NCBI GenBank assembly: GCA_003501525.1
Contig: DNPI01000134.1
Location: 1-15,004, forward strand
Origin: Planctomycetota bacterium
GTDB taxonomy: Bacteria > Planctomycetota > UBA1135
Direction of reading: 5' to 3'
Length of the DNA stretch: 15,004 nucleotides
The notes under the pieces were generated by a model. That model did not search any database and was not told the DNA's origin. It saw nothing but the letters and a program-made list of their open reading frames with translations. Positions within the stretch are counted from its first letter, which is position 1. Every line of letters starts with the position of its first letter. Positions 6,189 through 13,168 of the stretch are shown here, piece by piece. Made by a program: the position numbers and the translations under genes.

Positions 6189-7064
6189 ATGGAAAACGGA
6201 TCAGAAACGCGTATCGCTGCGGCCCGCACTACCGTCAAAGTCGCAGTTGGTTTGGTTTTAGTCAAGGGGGCCACTTTCCTTTTGACCGGATCCTCCGGCG
6301 TACTCGGATCAGCGTTGGATTCACTGCTCGATGTTCTTGCATCAGTCCTAGTTTTCTGGGCAGTCATCACCTCTGGAAAACCCGCGGACGCAGACCACCC
6401 ATGGGGTCACGGAAAAGCTGAAGGGCTAGCAGCGCTTTTCCAGTCATTGTTCATCCTTTTCTCTGGACTAGGCCTCGCGATTCACACAAGCCAACGCTTC
6501 CTCTCCCCCAGCCCTGCAGCTGTGGATTTCCCTTGGATTGCCATCGGAATCATTGCGCTTTCTCTCCTCGTAACAGGATGGCAAGTGCGCCGTTTGCGTC
6601 AGGTTGCGGCAAAAACAGGATCTCCAGCACTAGCAGCAGACAGTGAACACTACGCAAGCGACATCTTCCTCAACCTCGGCGTTATCGCCGGCCTAGCGCT
6701 CACGGAGCTCTTAGGCGGTAGAGCTTGGCCGGACCTCTTAGTCGGACTTGCCATCGCGATTTGGATTCTAAACACAGCGCGCGAAGTCTTTTTGCAGGCT
6801 CTAGATTCTCTGATGGACCGAGGGCTTCTACCGAATGAAGCCGCAGCCATCCTGAACACCGTTTCAAAATTCAGTCCAAAGGTTGCCGGTTTCCATGACC
6901 TACGAACTCGCCGCTCAGGGGCCGAAGTGTTCATCGAAATTCATCTCGACATTGATAGGAATCTTTCTTTCGTCGAAGCTCATGACCTTAGCGAAGAAGT
7001 CGGCGAAGCGCTGGAAGCGGCGGTACCTAGATGCCAAGTCACCGTCCACGCAGACCCTTTCTAG
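6189..7064 (+). CDS. fieF: Cation diffusion facilitator, FieF/YiiP type (Zn2+/Fe2+ efflux)
   Basis: Inner-membrane proton-driven antiporter exporting divalent cations, 291 residues from this start. Transport-site residues of E. coli YiiP are all present: D44 and D48 (SALDSLLDVLAS, TM2), H154 and D158 (EHYASDIFLN, TM5). The second site has D67, H70 and H74 (DADHPWGHGKAEGLAALFQS). The C-terminal cytoplasmic zinc-sensing domain has H236 (FHDLRTRRSG), H252 (IEIHLDID), H265 (VEAHDLSEE), and H287 with D289 (TVHADP). The 2 Asp/2 His site suggests Zn2+ or Fe2+ rather than Mn2+. I chose the ATG at 6189: it has AGG 8 nt upstream, and the N-terminus then matches the length of YiiP; the ATG at 6147 would add 14 Pro/Gly-rich residues. 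It ends 1 nt from the convergent rhodanese gene. Which metal it exports in vivo is not decided. Confidence 0.93.
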   Translation: MENGSETRIAAARTTVKVAVGLVLVKGATFLLTGSSGVLGSALDSLLDVLASVLVFWAVITSGKPADADHPWGHGKAEGLAALFQSLFILFSGLGLAIHTSQRFLSPSPAAVDFPWIAIGIIALSLLVTGWQVRRLRQVAAKTGSPALAADSEHYASDIFLNLGVIAGLALTELLGGRAWPDLLVGLAIAIWILNTAREVFLQALDSLMDRGLLPNEAAAILNTVSKFSPKVAGFHDLRTRRSGAEVFIEIHLDIDRNLSFVEAHDLSEEVGEALEAAVPRCQVTVHADPF

Positions 7065-7065
7065 G

Positions 7066-7386
7066 CTAGTAGGCAGGCATCGAAGGATTGACATCTACTC
7101 GCCAAGCATCAATCCCTCCCGTCAGATTCCGAACATTTTCCTTGCCTAAATGGCGTAAGGCCTCGCAAACGCGCGCACTGCGAATCCCATGATGGCAATA
7201 AACGACGACGGGCTCTGCTGATTGCGCTTCTTCAGCCAACCACGCTTCTGCTCTGGACAGTGGCCGGAGTATTCCTCCTGGAATCGAACAAATAGCCCAT
7301 TCGCCCTCTTCTCGGACATCAAGCAATCGGACGCTATCACCGCTTTCCAAACATTTCTCAAGCTCAGAAGGGGTTATCGACTTCAT
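7066..7386 (-). CDS. Single-domain rhodanese (sulfurtransferase)
   Basis: A 106-residue single rhodanese domain. The catalytic cysteine is C64 in VVYCHHGIRSA, giving a six-residue active loop C-H-H-G-I-R as in thiosulfate-type sulfurtransferases. Other family marks are LLDVREEGEWAICSIPGGI (about 21-39) and the C-terminal NLTGGIDAWRVDVNPSMP. No signal peptide is seen, so it is cytoplasmic, carrying a persulfide on C64. The ATG at 7386 is preferred; an alternative start at 7458 would run back into the upstream gene and add a non-rhodanese tail. It follows the cytochrome lipoprotein gene by 16 bp on the same strand, probably as one transcript, but has no obvious ribosome site. The sulfur donor and acceptor are unknown. 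Confidence 0.92.
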   Translation of the reverse strand: MKSITPSELEKCLESGDSVRLLDVREEGEWAICSIPGGILRPLSRAEAWLAEEAQSAEPVVVYCHHGIRSARVCEALRHLGKENVRNLTGGIDAWRVDVNPSMPAY

Positions 7387-7402
7387 TAGGGGCAACGACG
7401 AG

Positions 7403-9742
7403 CTACCGAGCTCCAAGTTCGAGAAAAAGAAGGAGGTCAGCAATTTCTGAAGCCCCAAAAGTATTCAGCAGCCCGGGTGGCATTGGGACATCACGATATT
7501 GGTCAGAAACAACTTTTCCGGGCTCAATAATTGCTTCCAGCACAGTTCGCCTATCAAATCGTCTACCCACACCTGTTAAATCCGGCCCAAGGCCATGCCC
7601 ATTTGCATTAAATCGATGGCAAGCCAAACAGCCCGCACTCGACAGCGTCCTAAAGCCACGATCCGCCGAAGCAAGATGCTCAAATTTATTGCTCTCTTCT
7701 AATGCAGCATCAGTGGTCCACTCCCGCACAAAGCTTCTCTCGACTAACCCCACCTCCCAATCTGGCGGTTCAAGTGGAGGTAAAGCCGCTGCGACTTTAT
7801 CCCATTCAACCGGACCGCTTACTCTTCTTAAATCGGCAGCAATAGCATTGAGGAACCCCTCCAAACTGGCTCCCCCGGGCTGATTGCTAACATCACGAGT
7901 CCAGTTAAGAGCCCGGCGTTGGGTATCACGGTCCCAGCCCTTAGACACCAATCGAAGGAGCAAAGCAGCATGCATTTGACTGTTCCGGGGGACCGGGGAA
8001 GCCATTCGGTCAAGAAGCATTTCCGGCAGATTCGGAGCCTCTAGCGCAACCATCAGCTCAAGCGCGAGTCGCTCAGCAAGCCCTTCAAGATTCCCAAAAT
8101 AAAACTCAAGACGCTTCAAAAAATCTTTAATTGCCCTTTCCGGAATTTGGTCTCCATGCCGGGAAAAAATCACTTGGGCTGTGCGAAGTTCTAGCAGACT
8201 GATGTCGTTCTGGAATGGCCACTGGTCACCCCAAAGGAGCTTGCTCCAAACCTTTAAACTCCATTCCGGTTCGGATTGAGCAATAGCCAACTTTGCCTCC
8301 GCTTCAGCCAAAAAACCTGCATCGCCCAAAGGATCGAGCAAAGCCCTTTTGGCCCCTTGGTAAGCCCACTCTCCAGTAAAAATAGCGCCCCACTCGGAGA
8401 CAGGAGCCTGCTTAAGCTCCATTCTCGCCGCCCAGCGCACAAAACGATCTGCCGAACCTAAATCAGCCCAAATAGAAGCAGAGGGTGTAAGCATTTCCCC
8501 AGAAGCAAGAGAAGGCTCACGAACCTCGTCTTTCCAATACTCCGGGGGGCTTCTCTCCTCTGGCGCTAATGGCTTGAATGCCGCCGCGCGAGATTGGTGC
8601 GTAATGCGATAAATCGTAGAAGGTGTCCCGCGTCCTCCGGTAAGCACCCAAAGATTGCCAGCAGGGCCAGAGACAAGGTCAGTGATATTCCAAGGTCGAC
8701 CTTCGGCAAAAACTCGAACAGAACCACGAAAAGAGCTGCCGTCTGGAACAAGCGTAACGGCCAAAATGCGACCATACGCCCAATCCCCTAACAACAAATC
8801 ACAGTCAAAGGATTTGGAACTAGCAAGCTCGCGCGTAGCCAATACAGCCGTCGGTGAACTCAAATCCGTATCAACAACTGCCGGGAGCGTATCAGGGCAG
8901 CCAGGGTCTAATTTCCCAGAACCTGTTCGCCATCCATAGTCACCTCCTGCAACAAGATGGAGCAACCGCGGCGGACGGTACCAAGGCGTTCCTATATCCC
9001 ATTCCATATCTGAGTCATATCCGAAAAGAGAACCATCAGAGGTAAACGCGATGTCATAAACGTTTCGCATCCCGCCGGCCAACAGTTCCCACTCTTCCCC
9101 ATCCTCATCTGTGCGCCAAAGTGTCCCTGCAGGCATTCCAATCCCGTGAGCATGTCCACGAGGGTCTGGGATAGAGGGCAGGAGGGTGTCTTCCCAGGAA
9201 TCGGCAACAGGGGAGCCTTCAGAAGCGAACCCCTCAGGCACCTGCACGTGGTTCCCCCAAACCATAAAAAGACCACCGCTGGGGCCAGGAACAATCGCAT
9301 GGACACCATGCTCAGAAGCAGGGCCATAAGACTTGAGATGGCGATGCTCGTCCAGCTGACCGTCAGCGTCGTGATCAAAAAGACGGTGTAGCCCACCGTC
9401 GCCATCCGCCGGGCCTACAACATTGGCATACAAAGAGTCGTATGCCCAGCAAAGGCCTTGCGCTTGACCTACCGGAAATGGAATAGGGCTAGGCTTCCCC
9501 AATGAACCTACATCTTCCCCCGCAGGGAAATGAAGGATCCTGCCCGATTGCGGTGAAACGAAAAGAGATCCGTCAGGGGCAAAAGCCATCGAAACCCAAG
9601 AGCCTTCTTCCGGCTCGGCCTGGGCCACAATCTCTACAAGGAAATCTTCAGGGATTTGAACGCCGTCGATTCCTCGCGTCATTGCTGGTGGACCACAGCC
9701 CACCAGTAAAAGGACGAAACAGGGCCAAATCGATTTCTCCAT
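7403..9742 (-). CDS. Lipoprotein with beta-propeller dehydrogenase-like domain and C-terminal cytochrome c (CxxCH)
   Basis: A 779-residue exported protein. The N-terminus MEKSIWPCFVLLLVGC is a lipoprotein signal with the lipobox LVGC, acylated at C16. Residues about 25-390 look like a six-bladed propeller of the sosbosone-dehydrogenase/glucose-sorbosone or 'PVC-type heme-binding' kind: SMAFAPDGSLFVS, HGVHAIVPGPSGGLFM, AGGMRNVYDIAFTSDGSLFGYDSD, HLVAGGDYGWRTG, GDWAYGRILAV. Residues about 430-640 are helical and HEAT-like. The C-terminal cytochrome c domain has C705-L-A-C-H709 (heme attachment) and VPMPPGLLNTF, whose Met754 is the likely distal ligand. It is probably a periplasmic dehydrogenase passing electrons to its own heme; the substrate is unknown. 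The ATG at 9742 has AGGA 9 nt upstream; an in-frame TTG at 9748 is less likely. It is followed at 16 bp by the rhodanese gene. Confidence 0.85.
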   Translation of the reverse strand: MEKSIWPCFVLLLVGCGPPAMTRGIDGVQIPEDFLVEIVAQAEPEEGSWVSMAFAPDGSLFVSPQSGRILHFPAGEDVGSLGKPSPIPFPVGQAQGLCWAYDSLYANVVGPADGDGGLHRLFDHDADGQLDEHRHLKSYGPASEHGVHAIVPGPSGGLFMVWGNHVQVPEGFASEGSPVADSWEDTLLPSIPDPRGHAHGIGMPAGTLWRTDEDGEEWELLAGGMRNVYDIAFTSDGSLFGYDSDMEWDIGTPWYRPPRLLHLVAGGDYGWRTGSGKLDPGCPDTLPAVVDTDLSSPTAVLATRELASSKSFDCDLLLGDWAYGRILAVTLVPDGSSFRGSVRVFAEGRPWNITDLVSGPAGNLWVLTGGRGTPSTIYRITHQSRAAAFKPLAPEERSPPEYWKDEVREPSLASGEMLTPSASIWADLGSADRFVRWAARMELKQAPVSEWGAIFTGEWAYQGAKRALLDPLGDAGFLAEAEAKLAIAQSEPEWSLKVWSKLLWGDQWPFQNDISLLELRTAQVIFSRHGDQIPERAIKDFLKRLEFYFGNLEGLAERLALELMVALEAPNLPEMLLDRMASPVPRNSQMHAALLLRLVSKGWDRDTQRRALNWTRDVSNQPGGASLEGFLNAIAADLRRVSGPVEWDKVAAALPPLEPPDWEVGLVERSFVREWTTDAALEESNKFEHLASADRGFRTLSSAGCLACHRFNANGHGLGPDLTGVGRRFDRRTVLEAIIEPGKVVSDQYRDVPMPPGLLNTFGASEIADLLLFLELGAR

Positions 9743-9751
9743 ACTCAACTA

Positions 9752-9755
9752 TCCT
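9752..9755 (-). promoter_or_regulatory. Shine-Dalgarno of the cytochrome lipoprotein gene
   Basis: Minus-strand AGGA lies 9 nt before the ATG at 9742, a good spacing that decides for this ATG over the in-frame TTG at 9748. It is part of a CCTAGG palindrome (9753-9758) in the 63-bp divergent gap. Confidence 0.5.
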
Positions 9756-9805
9756 AGGCCTAAGCAGGATAGAATGAGGGGTCAGAAGAACCATACATAA
9801 GACTC

Positions 9806-10855
9806 ATGCCAGCATCAGAAAATTTGAACATCGCAGAATTCCACGGAGATGGGATTTCAGCCGAATTGTCGGAGAGCATTCACCGCATCGCTGAAGACCT
9901 CCCTTTGGAGATTCGATTTCAACCTATTGACCTCTCGCTCGAAAATCGCCAAGTAAATTCGGAAGAAGCCTTCGAAGAGGCTGAAGCTGCGATGCATAGT
10001 CACCGCATTGCTCTCAAATACCCGACCGTGACCGAAGGCATCAGCCCGAACAAAATCCTTCGGGAACGGTTCAATTTTTCGGTCATCCACCGCCCAGTAG
10101 TCTCGATTCCTGGAGTCAAAACACGACACGATTGCACCGTAGACCTCCACATCGTTCGCATCGCCGTTGGAGGGACCTATGAGGACGCAGGCCGACGGGT
10201 AGGGTCTGAAGCGGCGGTCTCAGTTCGAGTAATAGAAAGAGGTCCCTCAGAAGAAGCGGCGCGATTCGGTTTCCTTCTAGCACAACGCCTTGGGTGCAAT
10301 CTGGTCAGTACTTCCAAACACACAATCCAAAGAGCCACCGATGGATTGTTTGAGGAAACGGTCGAGGAAGTAGCTAAAGATTTCCCCGAAGTTCAGCATC
10401 AAACCGAACTATTCGACGCTCTTCTTGCAAAGCTCATTATGCGACCAGAAGACTATCGGGTAGTCGTTTGCCCAAATGAATACGGTGATTTCCTGTCTGA
10501 TGCAGCTTGCGGCCTTGTCGGCTCAATGGGGCTCGGGGCAAGCGCTTCTTACGCCTTTGATGAGGCAGGGAATACAGATTTAGCAATGTTTGACCCAGCA
10601 GGAGGCACAGCACCTGACATCGCAGGAAAGGGGATATGCAACCCCGCAGCTGCTTTTTGGGCATTCGCAATGTTGCTCGAACACTCCGGATTTAGAGCCC
10701 TTGGGGGCTGCCTAGCGGAGGGGGTCCGAGACGCCATCGGCAACGGACAATCCACCCAGGATTTAGGAGGTACGCTCAGTACAGCAGGTTTCACCGAAGC
10801 TGTTTCAGCCGCTCTAAAAAACCGGCTCACAGGAGAAGGTAAAGTCAAAGCGTGA
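9806..10855 (+). CDS. Isocitrate/isopropylmalate dehydrogenase family protein (divergent member)
   Basis: A 349-residue beta-decarboxylating dehydrogenase homologue. Matches to the family: N-terminal FHGDGIS (12-18); substrate-binding arginines R86 (KILRERFNF), R96 (IHRPVVSIPGV) and R118; the tyrosine Y125 seven residues on (RIAVGGTYED against RELTGGIYFG of LeuB); catalytic lysine K171 (STSKHTIQRATDG); metal aspartates D204, D228 and D232 (NEYGDFLSDAACGLVG); and the cofactor loop DPAGGTAPDIAGKGICNP (263-280). The loop lacks the usual H-G-S (here G-G-T), and the segment around 120-130 is unlike either standard IDH or LeuB, so I give no gene name. It could act on isocitrate, isopropylmalate, homoisocitrate or a tartrate-like acid. 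Catalytic residues look intact. A TACATA lies 6 nt before the ATG. Its TGA overlaps the GTG of the next gene by 4 nt, implying translational coupling. Confidence 0.85.
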   Translation: MPASENLNIAEFHGDGISAELSESIHRIAEDLPLEIRFQPIDLSLENRQVNSEEAFEEAEAAMHSHRIALKYPTVTEGISPNKILRERFNFSVIHRPVVSIPGVKTRHDCTVDLHIVRIAVGGTYEDAGRRVGSEAAVSVRVIERGPSEEAARFGFLLAQRLGCNLVSTSKHTIQRATDGLFEETVEEVAKDFPEVQHQTELFDALLAKLIMRPEDYRVVVCPNEYGDFLSDAACGLVGSMGLGASASYAFDEAGNTDLAMFDPAGGTAPDIAGKGICNPAAAFWAFAMLLEHSGFRALGGCLAEGVRDAIGNGQSTQDLGGTLSTAGFTEAVSAALKNRLTGEGKVKA

Positions 10856-11964
10856 GGCGAGTCGGCTACGACATTCGGCCAGCGTTATTCGATTACGCTG
10901 GAGTTGGTCGCTATGTCCGAGAACTCGCGGTTGCATTAACAAAAATAGAATCGGCCCCATTCCTAGAAATGTTCGCACCCTCATGGCGCGGCGGCCAAAA
11001 AATTCCAAGAGGGCTTCAGACCGACCAATACAAGATTCATCGAGGATTCTTGCCTGGCCGAGTCATGGACAAGCTGCATCATATACCGGGACTAGATGCA
11101 GGCAGATTTCCAGCCAAAGTCGATGTCTTCCACTGGACAGACTTCGCTTGGCCAAGAGTGCGAAGTGCCGCAACTGTGATGACATTACACGATGCAGGCT
11201 TTGCCGTTGACCCGAGTTTCCATGGATGGAAAACGAGCAATCTTCTAGACAGAGTCAGGCGCATGCTAGCGATTGCCGATCTGGTAATCGTTCCGAGCGA
11301 GCCTTGTCGCAAAGATGCCGAGTTGCTGGGCGTAGCGCCGGACAAAGTTCGTGTAATCCCACACGGCGTCTCGCCGCTATTTCGCATGCCAGAGGCACCC
11401 AAAGAATCAAAAAAGAAATTCCTCCTCTCTGTGGGCACCCTGGAGCCGAGGAAAAACTACTCCAGAACCCTGAAAGCAATGGAAGTGGCGTGGAGAAATG
11501 GGGTAGAGGAAAACTGGGTTATCGTCGGCGGAAGAGGCAGCGAAAGCAAAGATTTTGTAAATCGCTGCTCATCCAGCCAATGGGCTGAAAAGATTCAGTT
11601 TATCCCGCAAGCCAATGATGAAGAATTGTGCCTGATGTACCAACAGGCGACCGCGCTGGTGCACTCCTCACTCCACGAAGGTTTCGGGTTGCCTGTACTA
11701 GAGGCGATGGCCTGCGGAACAGCCGTAGTTGTAGGAGATGGAACGGCAGCTTCTTGGGTTGCCGGAGAAGCCGGACTCCGCGTAGACCCGCACGAGGTGG
11801 ACTCGATTGCGGAAGGCATTGAACGCATTGCCACCGAAGATTGGTGGCGCAAGCAAGCCTCCGCAGTCCTGGGAATCAGAGCCAGCAACTTCACCTGGGA
11901 AACAACGGCTCAGGCTACCGCGGAGGCTTACGAAGAAGCGATAGAAATGCGGCAGGGCCGCTAG
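10852..11964 (+). CDS. Glycosyltransferase family 4 (GT-B fold)
   Basis: A 370-residue retaining glycosyltransferase that would move a sugar from a nucleotide-sugar donor to an unknown acceptor, probably in exopolysaccharide, LPS or glycolipid synthesis. N-terminal domain: VGYDIRPALFDYAGVGRYVREL (4-25), with the Gly-rich acceptor-side loop. C-terminal donor domain: LLSVGTLEPRKNYSRTLKA, with R200 and K201 for the donor phosphates, VIVGGRG, and the EX7E motif E276-GFGLPVL-E284 followed by AMACGTAVVV. There is no membrane helix; it is a cytoplasmic or peripheral protein. It starts with GTG inside the sequence GTGA that also holds the stop of the dehydrogenase, a 4-nt overlap; AAGG lies 12 nt upstream. 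Its TAG stop overlaps that of the convergent FHA gene. Why it is coupled to a dehydrogenase is not clear from sequence. Confidence 0.92.
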   Translation: MRRVGYDIRPALFDYAGVGRYVRELAVALTKIESAPFLEMFAPSWRGGQKIPRGLQTDQYKIHRGFLPGRVMDKLHHIPGLDAGRFPAKVDVFHWTDFAWPRVRSAATVMTLHDAGFAVDPSFHGWKTSNLLDRVRRMLAIADLVIVPSEPCRKDAELLGVAPDKVRVIPHGVSPLFRMPEAPKESKKKFLLSVGTLEPRKNYSRTLKAMEVAWRNGVEENWVIVGGRGSESKDFVNRCSSSQWAEKIQFIPQANDEELCLMYQQATALVHSSLHEGFGLPVLEAMACGTAVVVGDGTAASWVAGEAGLRVDPHEVDSIAEGIERIATEDWWRKQASAVLGIRASNFTWETTAQATAEAYEEAIEMRQGR

Positions 11965-12461
11965 CCACCATTCATTGTGGCACTAATCCACTGGACAAGT
12001 TCCATGGCCCCCCACAGCATCCCGCAGCCCAAAGCAAGGGCAAGGAATTTGATCTCGGCTGGCTGTTGATCAAGGTCCCCAAACCCACGAGATTTTTCAG
12101 GCGTATTTAACTCTCTTCGAATTTGAGCGCGACGGGCATCTGCATCCGATATTTCTGCCGAAACATTACCCACAACATCCCCTTGGCCCGTCTCTTCGAT
12201 TAAATCACAAGCTACCTTGCCCAGAGTAAGAAGATCGCCAGCCATCAGCGGAAAGGCGCGCGTTTTTTGCCCGTTCCGAAAAGTGCCGTTAGAAGACCCC
12301 ATATCAACAATCCACAACTCCTCTGCGCGCTCCTCAATTCGGGCATGCTGCCGCGAAATGCTCGAATCGTCGATTTGGATTGCGCAGGACTTAAGTCTCC
12401 CAATCACTTGGCCAGGTGATATTTCCCAAACATCCGGAGTGCCTCTACGGCAAATCTTCAT
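11961..12461 (-). CDS. FHA-domain protein with C-terminal transmembrane helix
   Basis: A 166-residue protein. Residues about 17-87 form a forkhead-associated (FHA) domain that binds phosphothreonine peptides: G21-R22, S36-R37-Q-H39 and S56-S57-N58-G59-T60 are the conserved phosphopeptide-contact residues, all present. A charged linker (90-136) precedes one hydrophobic segment, FLALALGCGMLWGAMELVQW (139-158), near the C-terminus, so it is probably tail-anchored with the FHA domain in the cytoplasm. It likely serves as a membrane docking point for a Ser/Thr-kinase substrate; no kinase is in the window. The ATG at 12461 has AGGAG 10 nt upstream, which decides against a 62-residue longer frame that would cross the divergent DedA start. 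Its stop overlaps that of the glycosyltransferase. Confidence 0.87.
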   Translation of the reverse strand: MKICRRGTPDVWEISPGQVIGRLKSCAIQIDDSSISRQHARIEERAEELWIVDMGSSNGTFRNGQKTRAFPLMAGDLLTLGKVACDLIEETGQGDVVGNVSAEISDADARRAQIRRELNTPEKSRGFGDLDQQPAEIKFLALALGCGMLWGAMELVQWISATMNGG

Positions 12462-12471
12462 GATTGCTATT

Positions 12472-12476
12472 CTCCT
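12472..12476 (-). promoter_or_regulatory. Shine-Dalgarno of the FHA gene
   Basis: Minus-strand AGGAG lies 10 nt before the ATG at 12461 and fixes the start of the FHA gene. It overlaps a CCTAGG palindrome (12474-12479). GAGAAT also lies 7 nt before the same ATG, so a near-leaderless transcript is an alternative. Confidence 0.55.
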
Positions 12477-12502
12477 AGGATTCTTCCCTTGAAACAACGG
12501 AT

Positions 12503-12508
12503 TAGAAT
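12503..12508 (+). promoter_or_regulatory. Probable -10 element, leaderless start of the DedA gene
   Basis: TAGAAT, one base from TATAAT, is followed by exactly 6 nt (TTAGCC) and the GTG at 12515. There is no Shine-Dalgarno at a normal distance. Same geometry as at the ArsC-like gene, hutH and the gene at 6135. Confidence 0.5.
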
Positions 12509-12514
12509 TTAGCC

Positions 12515-13168
12515 GTGGAATCAGTCCTTGAGATTCTTGCAAGCCATCCAGGGCTGTGGGCCTTTGGCCTACTGCTCCTGTGCGGGCTTGGTCTCCCCCC
12601 GTGGTCTGAAGAAATCGTCCTCCTAGGGACAGGTTATTTCGTTGCAACTGGCGATTTAAGCTTCTGGGGGGCTATGGGGTGGTGCTATGCCGGCATACTC
12701 CTTGGAGATTCTTTCATTTGGTGGATGGGAAAATTCGCAGGAGAACGTGTCTACCAATGGCCCTTTCTGCGCAAGAAATTTCAACCGGCGAGACGTGCCC
12801 GCTTCCAAAAAATATTTTTCGCTCATGGCGCCAAGGCCGTTTTCGCTGCCAGATTTCTTCCTGGCATTCGCTTAATGGCTTATTTCATTGCTGGGAATCT
12901 AGGCATGCCTCTTTGGAGATTCGCTCTATTAGATTCATTAGGCGCCCTGCTAACGGTGCCGGCATCAGTCTTTATCGGCCGCCTCTTCGCTGAAAACCTT
13001 GACTACGCTTTAGCCTTAATTCACAAGTTTGAAATTCCAATAATAATCCTCGGAATTGTTTTGGGATGGTGGCTTTTCCGAAGATGGCGAGCAGCGCAAG
13101 TCGAAAAACTTTCACGAATCCGCCAGCAAAGGGCAGAGCGGGCAACCTCGAAGCAAGAAGATTCTTAG
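12515..13168 (+). CDS. DedA family membrane protein (VTT/SNARE-associated domain)
   Basis: A 217-residue integral membrane protein of the DedA family, whose members transport or flip undecaprenyl phosphate or phospholipids and support envelope integrity. Marks: an N-terminal GLGLPPWSEEIVLLGTGYF (24-42) with the acidic residues E32 and E33 of the re-entrant region; DSFIWWMGKFAGERV (65-79); and the conserved AVFAARFLPGIRLMAYFIAGNLGM (108-131), containing the functional F-x-x-R113-x-x-P116-G117-x-R119 motif. A hydrophobic helix near 171-187 is followed by a basic cytoplasmic tail (about 190-217). The start is GTG at 12515, supported by a -10 hexamer 6 nt upstream. The TAG stop overlaps the TAA of the convergent rsfS gene. 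The exact lipid substrate is not known. Confidence 0.93.
   Translation: MESVLEILASHPGLWAFGLLLLCGLGLPPWSEEIVLLGTGYFVATGDLSFWGAMGWCYAGILLGDSFIWWMGKFAGERVYQWPFLRKKFQPARRARFQKIFFAHGAKAVFAARFLPGIRLMAYFIAGNLGMPLWRFALLDSLGALLTVPASVFIGRLFAENLDYALALIHKFEIPIIILGIVLGWWLFRRWRAAQVEKLSRIRQQRAERATSKQEDS

Noticed and set aside
9146..9391. Plus-strand frame of 81 codons and similar ones within 7403-9742
   Set aside because: All are antisense shadows of the lipoprotein gene without domain features.
12462..12647. N-terminal extension of the FHA gene to 12647
   Set aside because: It would overlap the DedA start region and add an unrelated sequence before a complete FHA domain; AGGAG before 12461 fixes the start.
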